In this document: positions 24,049-32,550 of the stretch, one piece after another | Position numbering within the stretch: position 1 is the stretch's first letter | Layout of the letters: each line of letters opens with the position of its first letter | Assembly (NCBI GenBank): GCA_050789255.1 | Contig: JBOZRQ010000025.1 | Location: 124,001-188,000, forward strand | Length of the DNA stretch: 64,000 nt | Source of the DNA: JBOZRQ01 sp050789255 | GTDB taxonomy: Bacteria; Bacillota; Sulfobacillia; Symbiobacteriales; Symbiobacteriaceae | Direction of reading: 5' to 3' | Program-made: the position numbers and the translations under genes | The notes under the pieces: generated by a model | Databases searched by the model: none | Seen by the model: only the letters and a program-made list of their open reading frames with translations | What the model was told of the DNA's origin: nothing

Positions 24049-24296
24049 CGTCTGCACTTCTGGCGACAGCCTTCTCAGGACCTCGAGCAAGAACTGGAGC
24101 TACCTTTCCCTTGCATCCCCAAGCCCTGGGTCATGCTCGATACTCGCCCGAAGGCGGAGCTCAGGCCGACCTCCGCATGGGTGTCGGGAACTGCGCGTGC
24201 CGGTCCTCCTTGGCAAGTATGCCCACCTCCACCAGCCAATCTTTCTCTAAATGCTATGGTCTGCAGATTCGACAACAGGAACCGACATACGAACGC
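24049..24296. other. Intergenic stretch without a convincing gene
   Basis: Frames run through this segment on both strands, but none has a ribosome site, domain or codon pattern I trust. The frame of the downstream RNase H-like gene is open here too, so part of this could be a degraded N-terminus. Confidence 0.4.
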
Positions 24297-24872
24297 ATGT
24301 GCGATTTGCTATGCTCAAGCCAGACTTGCGCAAACGGGGATGGGGAGCGCTGCGTTCTGGAGCTGGTCATCGCTTGCGATGGTGGATGTTCCTTTGGTTC
24401 GGGCCGACATACGGTGGCCACCTATGCGTTCGTAGCGTACGTGGAGCGGGGCATATTGCGCCAGCAGAGCGGAATTGTCTGCCGCGGCCGCTGGGCGAAC
24501 AGCCTTGTCGCAGAGTACGGGGGTGTTGTCGCTGCCCTCCGCTGGGCGTCGCAGCTGCCTATGCCCGGCCCAACTCGCATCCGTGTCTTATCAGACTGCA
24601 TCTCCCTTATCCAAAGGCTTACAGGTCAGTGTACCGTTCAGAACTGGCACGGGTATCGGTCGCTGCACAGGGCAGCCGTCACGGCTGCCTCGAAGCTACG
24701 CCGGAGGGATTGCCAAGTGCTCTTGGAGCATGTCCACCGGAGGGAGGTAGCCGCAGCACATCACATGTGCACGCTGGTCTATCGAAGGGAGCATACCCTC
24801 CCCATCGAGCCGCGGTCGGGTCCGGACTCTATTTCGGGCTTTCTTCGTTCAACTTGGCCACCCTCACTCTAG
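24297..24872 (+). CDS. RNase H-like domain protein, about 191 aa (start uncertain)
   Basis: The fold signature of RNase HI-like nucleases is visible: first acidic residue in LVIACDGGCS, second in SLVAEYGGVVAALRWA, third in IRVLSDCISLIQRL, and a late HVHRREVAAAHHMC segment. In classic RNase HI the last segment carries an Asp (ADxLA); here His replaces it, so activity is doubtful. The protein is Cys-rich. The ATG at 24297 lacks a good ribosome site and the frame is open further upstream. This may be a relic or an atypical paralogue; the housekeeping RNase HII is at 32.9 kb. Confidence 0.5.
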   Translation: MCDLLCSSQTCANGDGERCVLELVIACDGGCSFGSGRHTVATYAFVAYVERGILRQQSGIVCRGRWANSLVAEYGGVVAALRWASQLPMPGPTRIRVLSDCISLIQRLTGQCTVQNWHGYRSLHRAAVTAASKLRRRDCQVLLEHVHRREVAAAHHMCTLVYRREHTLPIEPRSGPDSISGFLRSTWPPSL

Positions 24873-24958
24873 AGATTGACTGCCTCCTCTGGTAGAATCT
24901 TTACCGTGCAGTCGGCGGGAATTATCCGTCGCGCAAGGAAAACCGGGAGGCGAAGCTC

Positions 24959-25276
24959 ATGGAGCTGAAGGACATGCAGAAAGAGGTTGACCGCTGGATC
25001 GCACCCTTTGGCTACTGGCATCCGCTCGCGAACCTGGCCCGCCTCACCGAAGAGGTGGGGGAGCTCTCCCGGGAGGTCAACCATCGCTGGGGCCCAAAAA
25101 CCAAGAAGCCCACGGAAGACACGGGGGATGTGGCCTTAGAAATGGGCGACATCCTCTTTGTCGTGGCCGCCATGGCCAACCAAATGGGCATCGACCTCGA
25201 TGAGGCCTTCCGGCGGGTGATCGCCAAGTATGAAGAGCGGGACAAGCACCGCTGGCAGCGAAAGGACGAAGCGTAA
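24959..25276 (+). CDS. MazG-like nucleotide pyrophosphohydrolase, 105 aa
   Basis: All-alpha NTP pyrophosphatase domain with the metal-binding EExxE (LTEEVGELSREV) and ExxD (ALEMGDILFVVAAMAN) motifs. Length matches the single-domain YpjD/MazG-like group that cleaves nucleoside triphosphates for pool cleansing. GGAGGCGA is upstream of the ATG. The next gene starts at the base after its stop, so they form an operon. Confidence 0.88.
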   Translation: MELKDMQKEVDRWIAPFGYWHPLANLARLTEEVGELSREVNHRWGPKTKKPTEDTGDVALEMGDILFVVAAMANQMGIDLDEAFRRVIAKYEERDKHRWQRKDEA

Positions 25277-26230
25277 GTGAGTTCATCCAAGGCTCCGGTG
25301 ATCGTCGTCGGCACCGTCTTCGTTGATCTTAAGTGCTTCCCGGAAAACGAACTGAACTTCAAGGGGCGCAACCTGGGCACCGCCCGGTTCTTTCACGGCG
25401 GCGTCGGCCGTAACGTGGCCGAAACCATGGCGCTGCTCGGCGCAAACGTCAGCTTTGTCTCCTCCGTGCAGGAGGGCGGCGTGGGCCGCGAGGTCCTGGA
25501 CCGCCTCGCCGAGGTGGGCATCAATACCTCCGGCGTCGCCACCACACCCTCGCCCGACGGGCATGGCATGTGGGTGGCGATCCTCCATCGCGACGGCGAC
25601 CTGGCCTGCTCCATCTCGCAAATGCCCAACGTGGCCCACATGGAGGGCGCCTGGGCGAACAACGGCGCCCGGCTCATGGAGGGCACCGGCCTGATCGTCC
25701 TGGAGCTCGACCTCTCGGTCGACCTGGCCGCCAATGTCCTCGCCGACGCCAACCGCAAGTCCATTCCGGTCGTTGGGCTGCCCGGCAACTTCGACTGCAT
25801 CCGGCGGCGCCCCGACCTGCTGCCGCAAATGCAGACCTTCGTCTGCAATCAGTACGAAGCGGAAGAGCTCTGGGGCAAGCCGGTCGCCTCGGTCCCCGCC
25901 GCCATGCACGCCGCCGAGGCGATCCTGGCCCGGGGCCTGAAGCAGGTGGTCATCACCCTGGGCGCCATCGGCAGCGTCGCCATGGAGCAGGGCTCAGAGC
26001 CCTTCTACGTGCCCACCCTGCAGGTGGAGGTCGTCGACACCACCGGCGCCGGCGACTCCTTTGTGGCGGGCCTGAGCCACAGCCTGGCCGCCGGGGCGGG
26101 CCTGCGCCTCGCCGTCGAGGCTGCCTCCCGTGTGGCCGCCTGGACAGTCAGCTGCAGCGACAGCGTCTGCCGCGACCTGGCCGACAAGGTCCGGGAGGAT
26201 TCCTGGCCCGGTTGGCGCGCACTCTCGTAA
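25277..26230 (+). CDS. PfkB-family carbohydrate/nucleoside kinase, 317 aa
   Basis: Ribokinase-like fold with the N-terminal substrate signature FFHGGVGRNVAETMALLGA and the C-terminal ATP/anion-hole motif DTTGAGDSFVAGLSHSL containing the catalytic Asp. The GTG start directly abuts the stop of the MazG-like gene. Substrate (sugar or nucleoside) is unknown. Confidence 0.87.
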   Translation: MSSSKAPVIVVGTVFVDLKCFPENELNFKGRNLGTARFFHGGVGRNVAETMALLGANVSFVSSVQEGGVGREVLDRLAEVGINTSGVATTPSPDGHGMWVAILHRDGDLACSISQMPNVAHMEGAWANNGARLMEGTGLIVLELDLSVDLAANVLADANRKSIPVVGLPGNFDCIRRRPDLLPQMQTFVCNQYEAEELWGKPVASVPAAMHAAEAILARGLKQVVITLGAIGSVAMEQGSEPFYVPTLQVEVVDTTGAGDSFVAGLSHSLAAGAGLRLAVEAASRVAAWTVSCSDSVCRDLADKVREDSWPGWRALS

Positions 26231-26301
26231 AGTAGTTTTCCTTGACATCGACTACGCAATGAACCTATAATCAAACCCGTGTCTAGTAGTTTTCCTTGAC
26301 A
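26231..26301 (+). promoter_or_regulatory. Promoter of the ylxM-ffh operon, with a duplicated 17-bp element
   Basis: TTGACA (26242-26247) and TATAAT (26266-26271) are separated by 18 bp. The 17-bp sequence AGTAGTTTTCCTTGACA containing this -35 box occurs again, identically, at 26285-26301, next to the ylxM start. The second copy has no recognisable -10. Confidence 0.75.
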
Positions 26302-26315
26302 AGGGATTGATCGGG

Positions 26316-26636
26316 TTGAAAGACCTCGAAGCCATCGCCCTGTTGTACGACTTCTACGGACCCATGCTCACCCAGCGCCAGCAGGAGCTCATCCAGGCCT
26401 ACTTTCTCGATGACCTCTCCCTGGCTGAAATCGCCGACGAAAGCGGCGTCAGCCGGCAGGCGGTTCACGACCTGATCAAGCGCTCAGAAGCGCTTCTCCA
26501 CGAGTACGAGGAGAAGCTCGGCTTCGTCGCCGAACACCGCCGCCGCCAGGACTTGTTGCTCCGGCTGGAAGAGGCGGTCCGCCAGCAGGATCAGCCAGCG
26601 GCGCTGGCCCTGCTCGAACAACTCAAAGCAGACTGA
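26316..26636 (+). CDS. ylxM: YlxM/p13-family DNA-binding protein, 106 aa
   Basis: UPF0122 family: a sigma-70 region 4-like helix-turn-helix (LTQRQQELIQAYFLDDLSLAEIADESGVSRQAVHDLIKRSEALLHEYE) followed by a charged tail. YlxM nearly always precedes ffh and has been linked to SRP function in streptococci. The TTG at 26316 is preferred over the TTG at 26307, because AAGGGA (26301-26306) then has 9-bp spacing. Confidence 0.9.
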   Translation: MKDLEAIALLYDFYGPMLTQRQQELIQAYFLDDLSLAEIADESGVSRQAVHDLIKRSEALLHEYEEKLGFVAEHRRRQDLLLRLEEAVRQQDQPAALALLEQLKAD

Positions 26637-26659
26637 CCCTTGATTGGGGTGTAACTTAC

Positions 26660-28036
26660 ATGGCTATGTTTGAATCCCTCGGCGAAAAGCTGCAGGCGGC
26701 CTTCAAGCGGCTTACCGGCAAGGGTAAGCTGAGTGAGGCCGATGTCAACGAAGCAATGCGCGAGGTGCGCATGGCGCTCCTCGAGGCCGACGTCAACTTC
26801 AAGGTCGTCAAGGACTTCGTCGGCAAGGTGAAGGAGCGGGCCCTCGGCCAGGAGGTCATGGCCGGCCTGAACCCGGGCCACATGGTCATCAAAATCGTCC
26901 ACGAGGAGCTCACCGCCCTCATGGGCGGCGAGAACGCCGAGCTGAATATCGCCGAGCGTCCGCCCACCATCATTATGATGTGCGGCCTGCAGGGCGCCGG
27001 TAAGACCACCCACGCCGCCAAACTCGCCCTCAAGCTGAAGAAGGAGGGCAAGAAGCCCCTCCTAATCGCCGCCGACATCTATCGCCCGGCCGCCATCAAA
27101 CAGCTGGAGGTCATGGGCGAGAAGGTGGGCGTGCCCGTCTTCAGCCTGGGCGACAAGGTCAGCCCGGTGGAGATCGCCCGGGGCGGCTTCGCCCACGCGG
27201 CAGAGCACCACCGCGACGTCATCATCGTCGACACCGCCGGCCGCCTTCATATCGATGAAGAGCTCATGGGCGAGCTGCAGCAGATCAAAGAGGTGCTCAA
27301 ACCCAACGAGACCATGCTGGTCGTCGACGCCATGACCGGCCAGGACGCCGTTACGGTTGCTGAGCACTTCGGTGAAAAGCTGGGCATCGACAGCGTCCTG
27401 CTCACCAAGCTCGACGGTGACACCCGCGGCGGCGCCGCACTCTCGGTCCGCCAGGTCACCGGCAAGCCGATCAAGTTCGTCGGCGTCGGCGAGAAGGTGG
27501 AGGCCCTGGAGGTCTTCCACCCGCAGCGCATGGCCTCTCGTATCCTCGGTATGGGCGACGTGCTCACGCTGATTGAAAAGGCGCAGGAGCAGTTCGACCA
27601 GAAGAACGCCGAGGAAATGGCCAAGAAAATGATGAAGGCCGAGTTTGACTTCGAGGACTTCCTCGAGCAAATGCGGGCCATGAAGCGCATGGGCCCTCTG
27701 CAGGACATCCTCAAGATGCTCCCCGGCGTGGGCGCCCAGCTCAAGGACATCAACATCGACGACAAGGAACTGGCCCACGTCGAGGCGTTGATCCTCTCCA
27801 TGACCCCCAAGGAGCGCCGCAACCCCGACATCATCAACGTCCGCCGCCGTGAGCGCATCGCCAAGGGCGCCGGTCGGCCCATCGCCGAGATGCACCGCCT
27901 GCTCAAGCAGTTCGAGCAGATGCGGAAAATGATGAAGCAGCTCGGCGGAATGCAGAAGATGATGGGCAAGGGCAAGGGCGGCTTCCCGAAGCTCCCTGGC
28001 GGCGGTGGGTTCGGGGGGCTCTTCGGCCGCCGGTAA
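26660..28036 (+). CDS. ffh: Signal recognition particle protein Ffh (SRP54), 458 aa
   Basis: SRP GTPase that binds signal sequences of membrane proteins. It has an N domain (MAMFESLGEKLQAAFKRLTGKGKL), a G domain with CGLQGAGKTTHAAKLA, DIYRPAAIKQL, DTAGRLHIDEEL and TKLDGDTRGGAAL, and a methionine-rich M domain from about residue 320 (MKRMGPLQDILKMLPGVG, EQMRKMMKQLGGMQKMMGKGKGG). The gene lies 23 bp after ylxM. Confidence 0.98.
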   Translation: MAMFESLGEKLQAAFKRLTGKGKLSEADVNEAMREVRMALLEADVNFKVVKDFVGKVKERALGQEVMAGLNPGHMVIKIVHEELTALMGGENAELNIAERPPTIIMMCGLQGAGKTTHAAKLALKLKKEGKKPLLIAADIYRPAAIKQLEVMGEKVGVPVFSLGDKVSPVEIARGGFAHAAEHHRDVIIVDTAGRLHIDEELMGELQQIKEVLKPNETMLVVDAMTGQDAVTVAEHFGEKLGIDSVLLTKLDGDTRGGAALSVRQVTGKPIKFVGVGEKVEALEVFHPQRMASRILGMGDVLTLIEKAQEQFDQKNAEEMAKKMMKAEFDFEDFLEQMRAMKRMGPLQDILKMLPGVGAQLKDINIDDKELAHVEALILSMTPKERRNPDIINVRRRERIAKGAGRPIAEMHRLLKQFEQMRKMMKQLGGMQKMMGKGKGGFPKLPGGGGFGGLFGRR

Positions 28037-28148
28037 CCGCTCCCGCACAAACCTGCAGTCATGTGGCAACGCTCAAGGGCGGCGCCCTGACCATATAGAC
28101 TCCCTGGGCGCATGCATCGCCCTCAACATTTAAGGAGGATGACCACAA

Positions 28149-28412
28149 ATGCTGAAGATCCGCCTGAAGCGCATGGGTATGAAGAAGGCCCCGTTCTACC
28201 GTTTCGTCGTCGCCGACGCCCGCTCGCCCCGCGACGGCCGTTTCGTCGAGGAGATGGGCTACTACAACCCCACCAAGAACCCGGCCATCGTCGAGATCAA
28301 CGAGGAGCAGGCCCTGAAGTGGCTCGCCACCGGCGCCACCCCGACCGACACCGTCCGTTCGATCTTCTCGAAGGCCGGCATCCTGGCCAAGTTCGACGCG
28401 AGCAAGAAGTAA
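28149..28412 (+). CDS. rpsP: 30S ribosomal protein S16, 87 aa
   Basis: The N-terminus LKIRLKRMGMKKAPFYRFVVADARSPRDGRF is diagnostic for S16. TAAGGAGGATG precedes the ATG. First gene of the conserved rpsP-khpA-ylqD-rimM-trmD-rplS cluster. Confidence 0.97.
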   Translation: MLKIRLKRMGMKKAPFYRFVVADARSPRDGRFVEEMGYYNPTKNPAIVEINEEQALKWLATGATPTDTVRSIFSKAGILAKFDASKK

Positions 28413-28444
28413 CTAATAATCCCCGGCAAAAGGGGGAACGGTAA

Positions 28445-28678
28445 ATGCTCAAGAAGCTGGTCGAAGTTTTGGTGCGCAACCTCGTGGAGGCGCCCGACCA
28501 GGTGGAGGTAGGAGTCGTGGAGAACCCCCGCTCCGTCACCCTGGAGGTCAGGGTTGCACAGAACGATATGGGTAAGGTGATCGGGCGCCAGGGCCGCGTG
28601 GCCAAGGCGATCCGGACCGTGGTGAAGGCGGCCGCGGTCAAGGATGGACGTCGGGTTACGGTGGAGTTTCTGCCATGA
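28445..28678 (+). CDS. khpA: KH-domain RNA-binding protein KhpA (YlqC), 77 aa
   Basis: Single KH domain with the GxxG loop in GKVIGRQGRVAKAIRTVVKAA. In Firmicutes KhpA pairs with KhpB/Jag as an RNA chaperone affecting cell elongation. AAGGGGG lies upstream. Its stop overlaps the ATG of the next gene (ATGA). Confidence 0.93.
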   Translation: MLKKLVEVLVRNLVEAPDQVEVGVVENPRSVTLEVRVAQNDMGKVIGRQGRVAKAIRTVVKAAAVKDGRRVTVEFLP

Positions 28679-29085
28679 GCATGCAAATTCTGCGCCCCGT
28701 CACCATCAAGGCCAAGGTTACGGAGGGTTTGAAGGCGCGCCTATCCGCCGACATTCGCCAGGCTGTTGCTCTGCTCGATGAGGAGATGCAGCAGCTCGAG
28801 TCCCAGGTCAAGCGCGCCCAGCTGACCGCCACCATTAGCCCTCAGCAGCAAATGCAGCTGCGCCAGCTGGTGGAGCAGGAGAAGGCCAAGCGCGCCGATA
28901 AGAAGGCCCAGCTCGAGGAGGAGGCCCGCGCCATCATCCAGCTGCCCCTGGGCTCGGAGATTGTGCAGGGCACCGCCCAGTCGCTGGCCACCATCGAGGT
29001 CGGGGCCGACTTCGACGCCCTCATGGCCATGGAAGTGGTCATAGAGGACGGCAAGGTGATCGCCATCCGGCAGGGTGAGCAATAA
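28675..29085 (+). CDS. ylqD: YlqD-family protein, 136 aa
   Basis: The YlqD family, of unknown function, is encoded between khpA and rimM in Firmicutes. Residues 30-85 form a Gln/Glu/Lys-rich coiled coil (LLDEEMQQLESQVKRAQ... LVEQEKAKRADKKAQLEEEAR). Position and length match. It overlaps khpA by four bases and shares a TAATG junction with rimM, so it is translationally coupled on both sides. Confidence 0.85.
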   Translation: MSMQILRPVTIKAKVTEGLKARLSADIRQAVALLDEEMQQLESQVKRAQLTATISPQQQMQLRQLVEQEKAKRADKKAQLEEEARAIIQLPLGSEIVQGTAQSLATIEVGADFDALMAMEVVIEDGKVIAIRQGEQ

Positions 29086-29597
29086 TGGCCGAAGATCTGG
29101 TCAAAATCGGGCAGATCACCTCACCGCACGGCGTCGCCGGCGAGGTGAGGGTCTTCCCGTTGACCGATTTCCCTGAGCGCTTTGCGAAGCTCCGCAAGGC
29201 GCTTCTCGGTCCTGATGCGCGCCCGGTGGCGGTGAACGCCCGCGGGACCGTCAAGAACATGATCATTCTGCAGATCGACGGGGTGACCGACCGGGACCAG
29301 GCGGACAAGCTGCGCTTGCAGTACGTCCAGGTCCCCAAGTCGGAGGTCTATCCCCTGCCGCCCGGCCACCACTACGTCTTCGATCTGATCGGCCTGAGCG
29401 TGATCGACCCCGAGGGCAAGCCGCTCGGCAAGCTCGTCGATGTCGACAAGTCCAGCCCGGTCCATGATCTGTACGTGGTGGAGACCGCACCGCGCAAGCG
29501 GTACCTGGTCCCCGCCGTGCAGCAGTTCGTCAAGGAGATCGATCTGGAGAAGGGCCACGTGGTTGTCGCACCGATCCCCGGCCTGCTGGAGGACTAA
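29085..29597 (+). CDS. rimM: Ribosome maturation factor RimM, 170 aa
   Basis: Binds S19 and assists 30S head assembly. The N-terminal domain has VKIGQITSPHGVAGEVRVFPLTDFPERF, and the C-terminal PRC-barrel has YVFDLIGLSVIDPEGKPLGKLVDV and KRYLVPAVQQFVKEIDLEKG. The start overlaps the ylqD stop. Confidence 0.96.
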   Translation: MAEDLVKIGQITSPHGVAGEVRVFPLTDFPERFAKLRKALLGPDARPVAVNARGTVKNMIILQIDGVTDRDQADKLRLQYVQVPKSEVYPLPPGHHYVFDLIGLSVIDPEGKPLGKLVDVDKSSPVHDLYVVETAPRKRYLVPAVQQFVKEIDLEKGHVVVAPIPGLLED

Positions 29598-29624
29598 CCC
29601 CGCGGCCGATATGGAGGGTCCCGC

Positions 29625-30404
29625 ATGTTAATCGACCTGCTCACCATTCACCCGACGATTGTCTACGGCGCCCTCCAGGAGTCGATCCTGGGCCGGGCCA
29701 AGGAGAACGGTCTGGTGGATATCCGGGTCGTTAACACGCGGGACTTTGCGTTCTCCAAGCATATGCAGACCGACGATTACCCCTACGGCGGCGGTGCCGG
29801 CCTAGTCCTGAAGCCCGAGCCGGTCTACGGGGCGGTCCGCTGGTGCCAGGAGCGGGCGCCGGAAGGTACGAAGCCCCCCCGCATCATCCTGATGGATCCG
29901 CAGGGGAAGGTCTTCAACCAGAAGCTGGCCGAAGAGCTTTCGCAGGAGGATCATCTGATCCTCGTCTGCGGGCGCTACGAAGGCTTCGATGAGCGCATCC
30001 GGGCGCTGGCCACCGACGAGATCTCCATCGGCGACTACGTGCTGCTGGGCGGTGAAATGCCGGCCCTGGTCATCATCGAGGCGGTCACCCGCCTGGTGCC
30101 AGGTGTGCTGGGCGACATCGAGTCCACGGTCACGGAGTCGCACACGTCGGGCCTGTTGGAAGGGCCGCAGTACACCCGCCCGCTGGAGTTTGAGGGGATG
30201 GCGGTGCCATCCATCCTTACCGGTGGTGATCACGGCGCTATTGAGCGCTGGCGGCGCAAGGAGGCCCTGAAACGGACCCTGGAGCGCCGGCCCGATCTGC
30301 TGGAGAAGCTGGAGCTCTCATACGAGGACCAGGTGCTGCTGGCTGCACTGACTGGCAAGGAGCCGCCGCCCGACCCGCGCAAGCGGGCCAGAAAGCGCAA
30401 ATAA
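29625..30404 (+). CDS. trmD: tRNA (guanine-N1)-methyltransferase TrmD, 259 aa
   Basis: Makes m1G37 in tRNA. The trefoil-knot SAM site is visible in LVCGRYEGFDERI and SIGDYVLLGGEMPALVIIEAVTRLVPGVLG; DDYPYGGGAGLVLKPEP and SHTSGLLEGPQYTRP are also conserved. GGAGG lies upstream of the ATG. Length is slightly above average owing to a basic tail (DPRKRARKRK). Confidence 0.97.
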   Translation: MLIDLLTIHPTIVYGALQESILGRAKENGLVDIRVVNTRDFAFSKHMQTDDYPYGGGAGLVLKPEPVYGAVRWCQERAPEGTKPPRIILMDPQGKVFNQKLAEELSQEDHLILVCGRYEGFDERIRALATDEISIGDYVLLGGEMPALVIIEAVTRLVPGVLGDIESTVTESHTSGLLEGPQYTRPLEFEGMAVPSILTGGDHGAIERWRRKEALKRTLERRPDLLEKLELSYEDQVLLAALTGKEPPPDPRKRARKRK

Positions 30405-30407
30405 CAG

Positions 30408-30436
30408 TTGCGGCGCCTATCCGCAGTTGTTATAAT
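30408..30436 (+). promoter_or_regulatory. Promoter in front of rplS
   Basis: TTGCGG (30408-30413) and a perfect TATAAT (30431-30436) are 17 bp apart. The roughly 85-nt leader before the rplS ATG may hold an L19 autoregulatory structure like those known in Firmicutes, but I could not fold it with confidence. Confidence 0.7.
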
Positions 30437-30527
30437 GAGTAGCGTGTCATAACGGACGGTCCGCTGCTGAACCACTCCTTCGCTCGGGAGCTCGGCATGA
30501 ACGTCACGTACAAGGGGTGAAATTGTA

Positions 30528-30893
30528 ATGTCCAACGTGATTCAGGAGCTGGAAAAGGAATTTCTCCGGTCTGACATCCCTGCCTTCCGCCCCGGCGACA
30601 CCGTCCGGGTCCACGTGAAGGTCGTCGAAGGTAACCGTGAGCGCATCCAGGCGTTTGAAGGCGTAGTCATCAAGCGCAATGGCGGCGGTCTCAACGAAAC
30701 CTTCACCGTTCGCCGTATCTCTTACGGCGTCGGCGTGGAGCGTACGTTCCCGGTTCACAGCCCGCGCCTCGCTCAGATCGAGCTGGTGCGCCGCGGTATT
30801 GTCCGCCGGGCCAAGCTGTACTACCTGCGTGAGCTCACCGGTAAGGCTGCCCGTATTCGGGAGCGAAAGGTGACCACCACGACCAAGGCTTAA
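30528..30893 (+). CDS. rplS: 50S ribosomal protein L19, 121 aa
   Basis: Typical L19 with FRPGDTVRVHVKVVEGNRERIQAFEGVVI and RRGIVRRAKLYYLRELTGKAARIRE. AAGGGGTGA precedes the ATG. It has its own promoter as well as possible read-through from trmD, and it is followed by a strong terminator. Confidence 0.97.
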   Translation: MSNVIQELEKEFLRSDIPAFRPGDTVRVHVKVVEGNRERIQAFEGVVIKRNGGGLNETFTVRRISYGVGVERTFPVHSPRLAQIELVRRGIVRRAKLYYLRELTGKAARIRERKVTTTTKA

Positions 30894-30903
30894 TCTACGC
30901 CCA

Positions 30904-30953
30904 CAAAAACGCTTCGCTCGCCCGCGTCCGTGGGTCCGGGCGAAGCGTTTTGC
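30904..30953 (+). terminator. Terminator after rplS
   Basis: AAAACGCTTCGCTCGCCCG pairs with CGGGCGAAGCGTTTT (with one bulge) and is followed by GCTTTAC. A-tract and T-tract on either side make it bidirectional-looking. Confidence 0.85.
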
Positions 30954-31041
30954 TTTACATACGGGTCACTTTGGGGCAGGCGGGGCTGGTTCCAGTCCCG
31001 TTTTTTGTCCCCGGGCGGCCCGTCCGTTGGGGGGAGTTACC

Positions 31042-31623
31042 ATGGCTCAGATCACGGAGGTGCCGCCGCCCGGGAAGCGCAAGTCCGCCATGCGTGAGCT
31101 TGTGGAGACCGTAGTGCTGGCGTTGCTGATTGCCTTCGCCATCCGGACCTTCATCGTGGAGGTTTACCGGGTGGAGGGCAGCTCTATGCAGCAAACGCTC
31201 AGCCAGGGCGAGCGGGTGCTCGTCAACAAGTTCATCTACCGCTACCTGGGGCGCCAGCCCGAGCCAGGCGATATCATCGTCTTCGCCTACCCGCGCGAGC
31301 CCGACCGGGATTTCATCAAGCGCGTCATCGCCGTCGCCGGGGATAAGGTGGAGTTGAAGGCGGGCAAGGTATACGTCAACGGGAAGCTCTTTGCGGAGGC
31401 GCCGACGGTCCTTGCCAGTGTGACTGACTATCCCGAGGCGCAGGTGCCGGAGGATTCGGTCTGGGTGCTGGGCGATAACCGCAACAACAGCGAGGACAGC
31501 CGCTTCTTTGGCGAGGTACCCATCAGAAACATTCGCGGTCAGGCGTTCTACCGCATCTGGCCGTTCACACGCATCTCGGGCTTCATCAACCCGGTGGAGG
31601 AGGCGGCGAAGGCCGCCAGGTAG
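31042..31623 (+). CDS. lepB: Signal peptidase I, 193 aa
   Basis: Membrane-anchored Ser/Lys protease that removes Sec signal peptides. One N-terminal span (VETVVLALLIAFAIRTFIV) precedes the catalytic Ser48 (VEGSSMQQTL) and Lys93 (RDFIKRVIAVAGDKVEL); GDNRNNSEDSRFFGEVP is the conserved box E. GGGGGGAG supports the ATG at 31042. It could process the tiny secreted peptides at 23.6 kb. Confidence 0.96.
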   Translation: MAQITEVPPPGKRKSAMRELVETVVLALLIAFAIRTFIVEVYRVEGSSMQQTLSQGERVLVNKFIYRYLGRQPEPGDIIVFAYPREPDRDFIKRVIAVAGDKVELKAGKVYVNGKLFAEAPTVLASVTDYPEAQVPEDSVWVLGDNRNNSEDSRFFGEVPIRNIRGQAFYRIWPFTRISGFINPVEEAAKAAR

Positions 31624-31642
31624 GCAGGGGGTACATCTAACC

Positions 31643-32500
31643 GTGCCGGTGATTCAGTGGTTCCCCGGCCATATGGCCAAGGCCAAGCGGGTGCTCCAGG
31701 AGAACGCCCCCCTGGTCGACGTGATTCTCGAAATCGTAGATGCCCGTTGCCCGGCCGCCAGTAGCAACCCGGATTTGCTCCGGGCGGTGGCGGAGAAGCC
31801 GCGCATCGTTGTGCTCAACAAGGCGGACCTGGCTGACCCTGCCGCCACCCGGGAGTGGGTGGGGCACCTCAAGCGCCAGGGACGCATGGCGATCCCCCTG
31901 GATGCGGTGAAGGGGACCGGCGCCCGCGAGGTGGTCGCTGCCGTGCGGGAGATCTTCGCCCCCAAGCTGGCTGACTGGGTAGCCCGTGGCCGTAAGCCCC
32001 GCCCCGCCCGGGCCATGGTGGTGGGCATCCCCAACGTGGGCAAGTCCTCGGCCATCAACCGGCTGGTGGGCTCCCGCAAGGCCGTGGTCGGGGACAAGCC
32101 CGGCGTCACCCGCGGCAAGCAGTGGGTCCGCATCGGTGGCGATGTGGAACTGCTGGACATGCCCGGCGTGCTGGTGCCGAAGTTCGAGGACCAGTGGGAG
32201 GGCGTGCTGCTGGCCGCGGTCGGTTCGGTCAAGGAAGAGGTCTTCGACCAGCGCGACGTCGCCGGTGCCCTCCTGCCTTACTTCTGGCAGAAGACGCCCG
32301 ATACGGTCCGGGACCGCTTCGGTATCACAGGGCTCTCCGAGCTTCCCCAGGACAACCTGGAAGCAATCGGGCGCGCCCGCAGCCTGATCCGGGCCGGCGG
32401 CGTAGTGGAGGACGAGAAGGTCGCCAGCATGATCCTCCGGGAGTTCCGGGAGGGCAAGCTCGGCCGAATCACCTTGCAGGAGGCGCCACTAGAACCGTAG
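31643..32500 (+). CDS. rbgA: Ribosome biogenesis GTPase RbgA (YlqF), 285 aa
   Basis: Circularly permuted GTPase needed for late 50S assembly. The N-terminus VIQWFPGHMAKAKR is diagnostic; the motif order is G4 (LNKADL), then G1 (GIPNVGKSSAINRL), then G3 (DMPGVL), as expected for the permuted family. The C-terminal RNA-binding region contains LIRAGGVVEDEKVASMILREFREGKLGRITLQ. The GTG at 31643 is the only start giving the normal N-terminus. Confidence 0.96.
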   Translation: MPVIQWFPGHMAKAKRVLQENAPLVDVILEIVDARCPAASSNPDLLRAVAEKPRIVVLNKADLADPAATREWVGHLKRQGRMAIPLDAVKGTGAREVVAAVREIFAPKLADWVARGRKPRPARAMVVGIPNVGKSSAINRLVGSRKAVVGDKPGVTRGKQWVRIGGDVELLDMPGVLVPKFEDQWEGVLLAAVGSVKEEVFDQRDVAGALLPYFWQKTPDTVRDRFGITGLSELPQDNLEAIGRARSLIRAGGVVEDEKVASMILREFREGKLGRITLQEAPLEP

Positions 32501-32513
32501 ATATCGCCTTTTA

Positions 32514-32548
32514 GGGTCAGGGCACTCCAAAGCCCTGGCCTTTTTTGG
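32514..32548 (+). terminator. Terminator after rbgA
   Basis: GGTCAGGGC pairs with GCCCTGGCC across ACTCCAAA, followed by TTTTTT. Confidence 0.85.
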
Positions 32549-32550
32549 AT

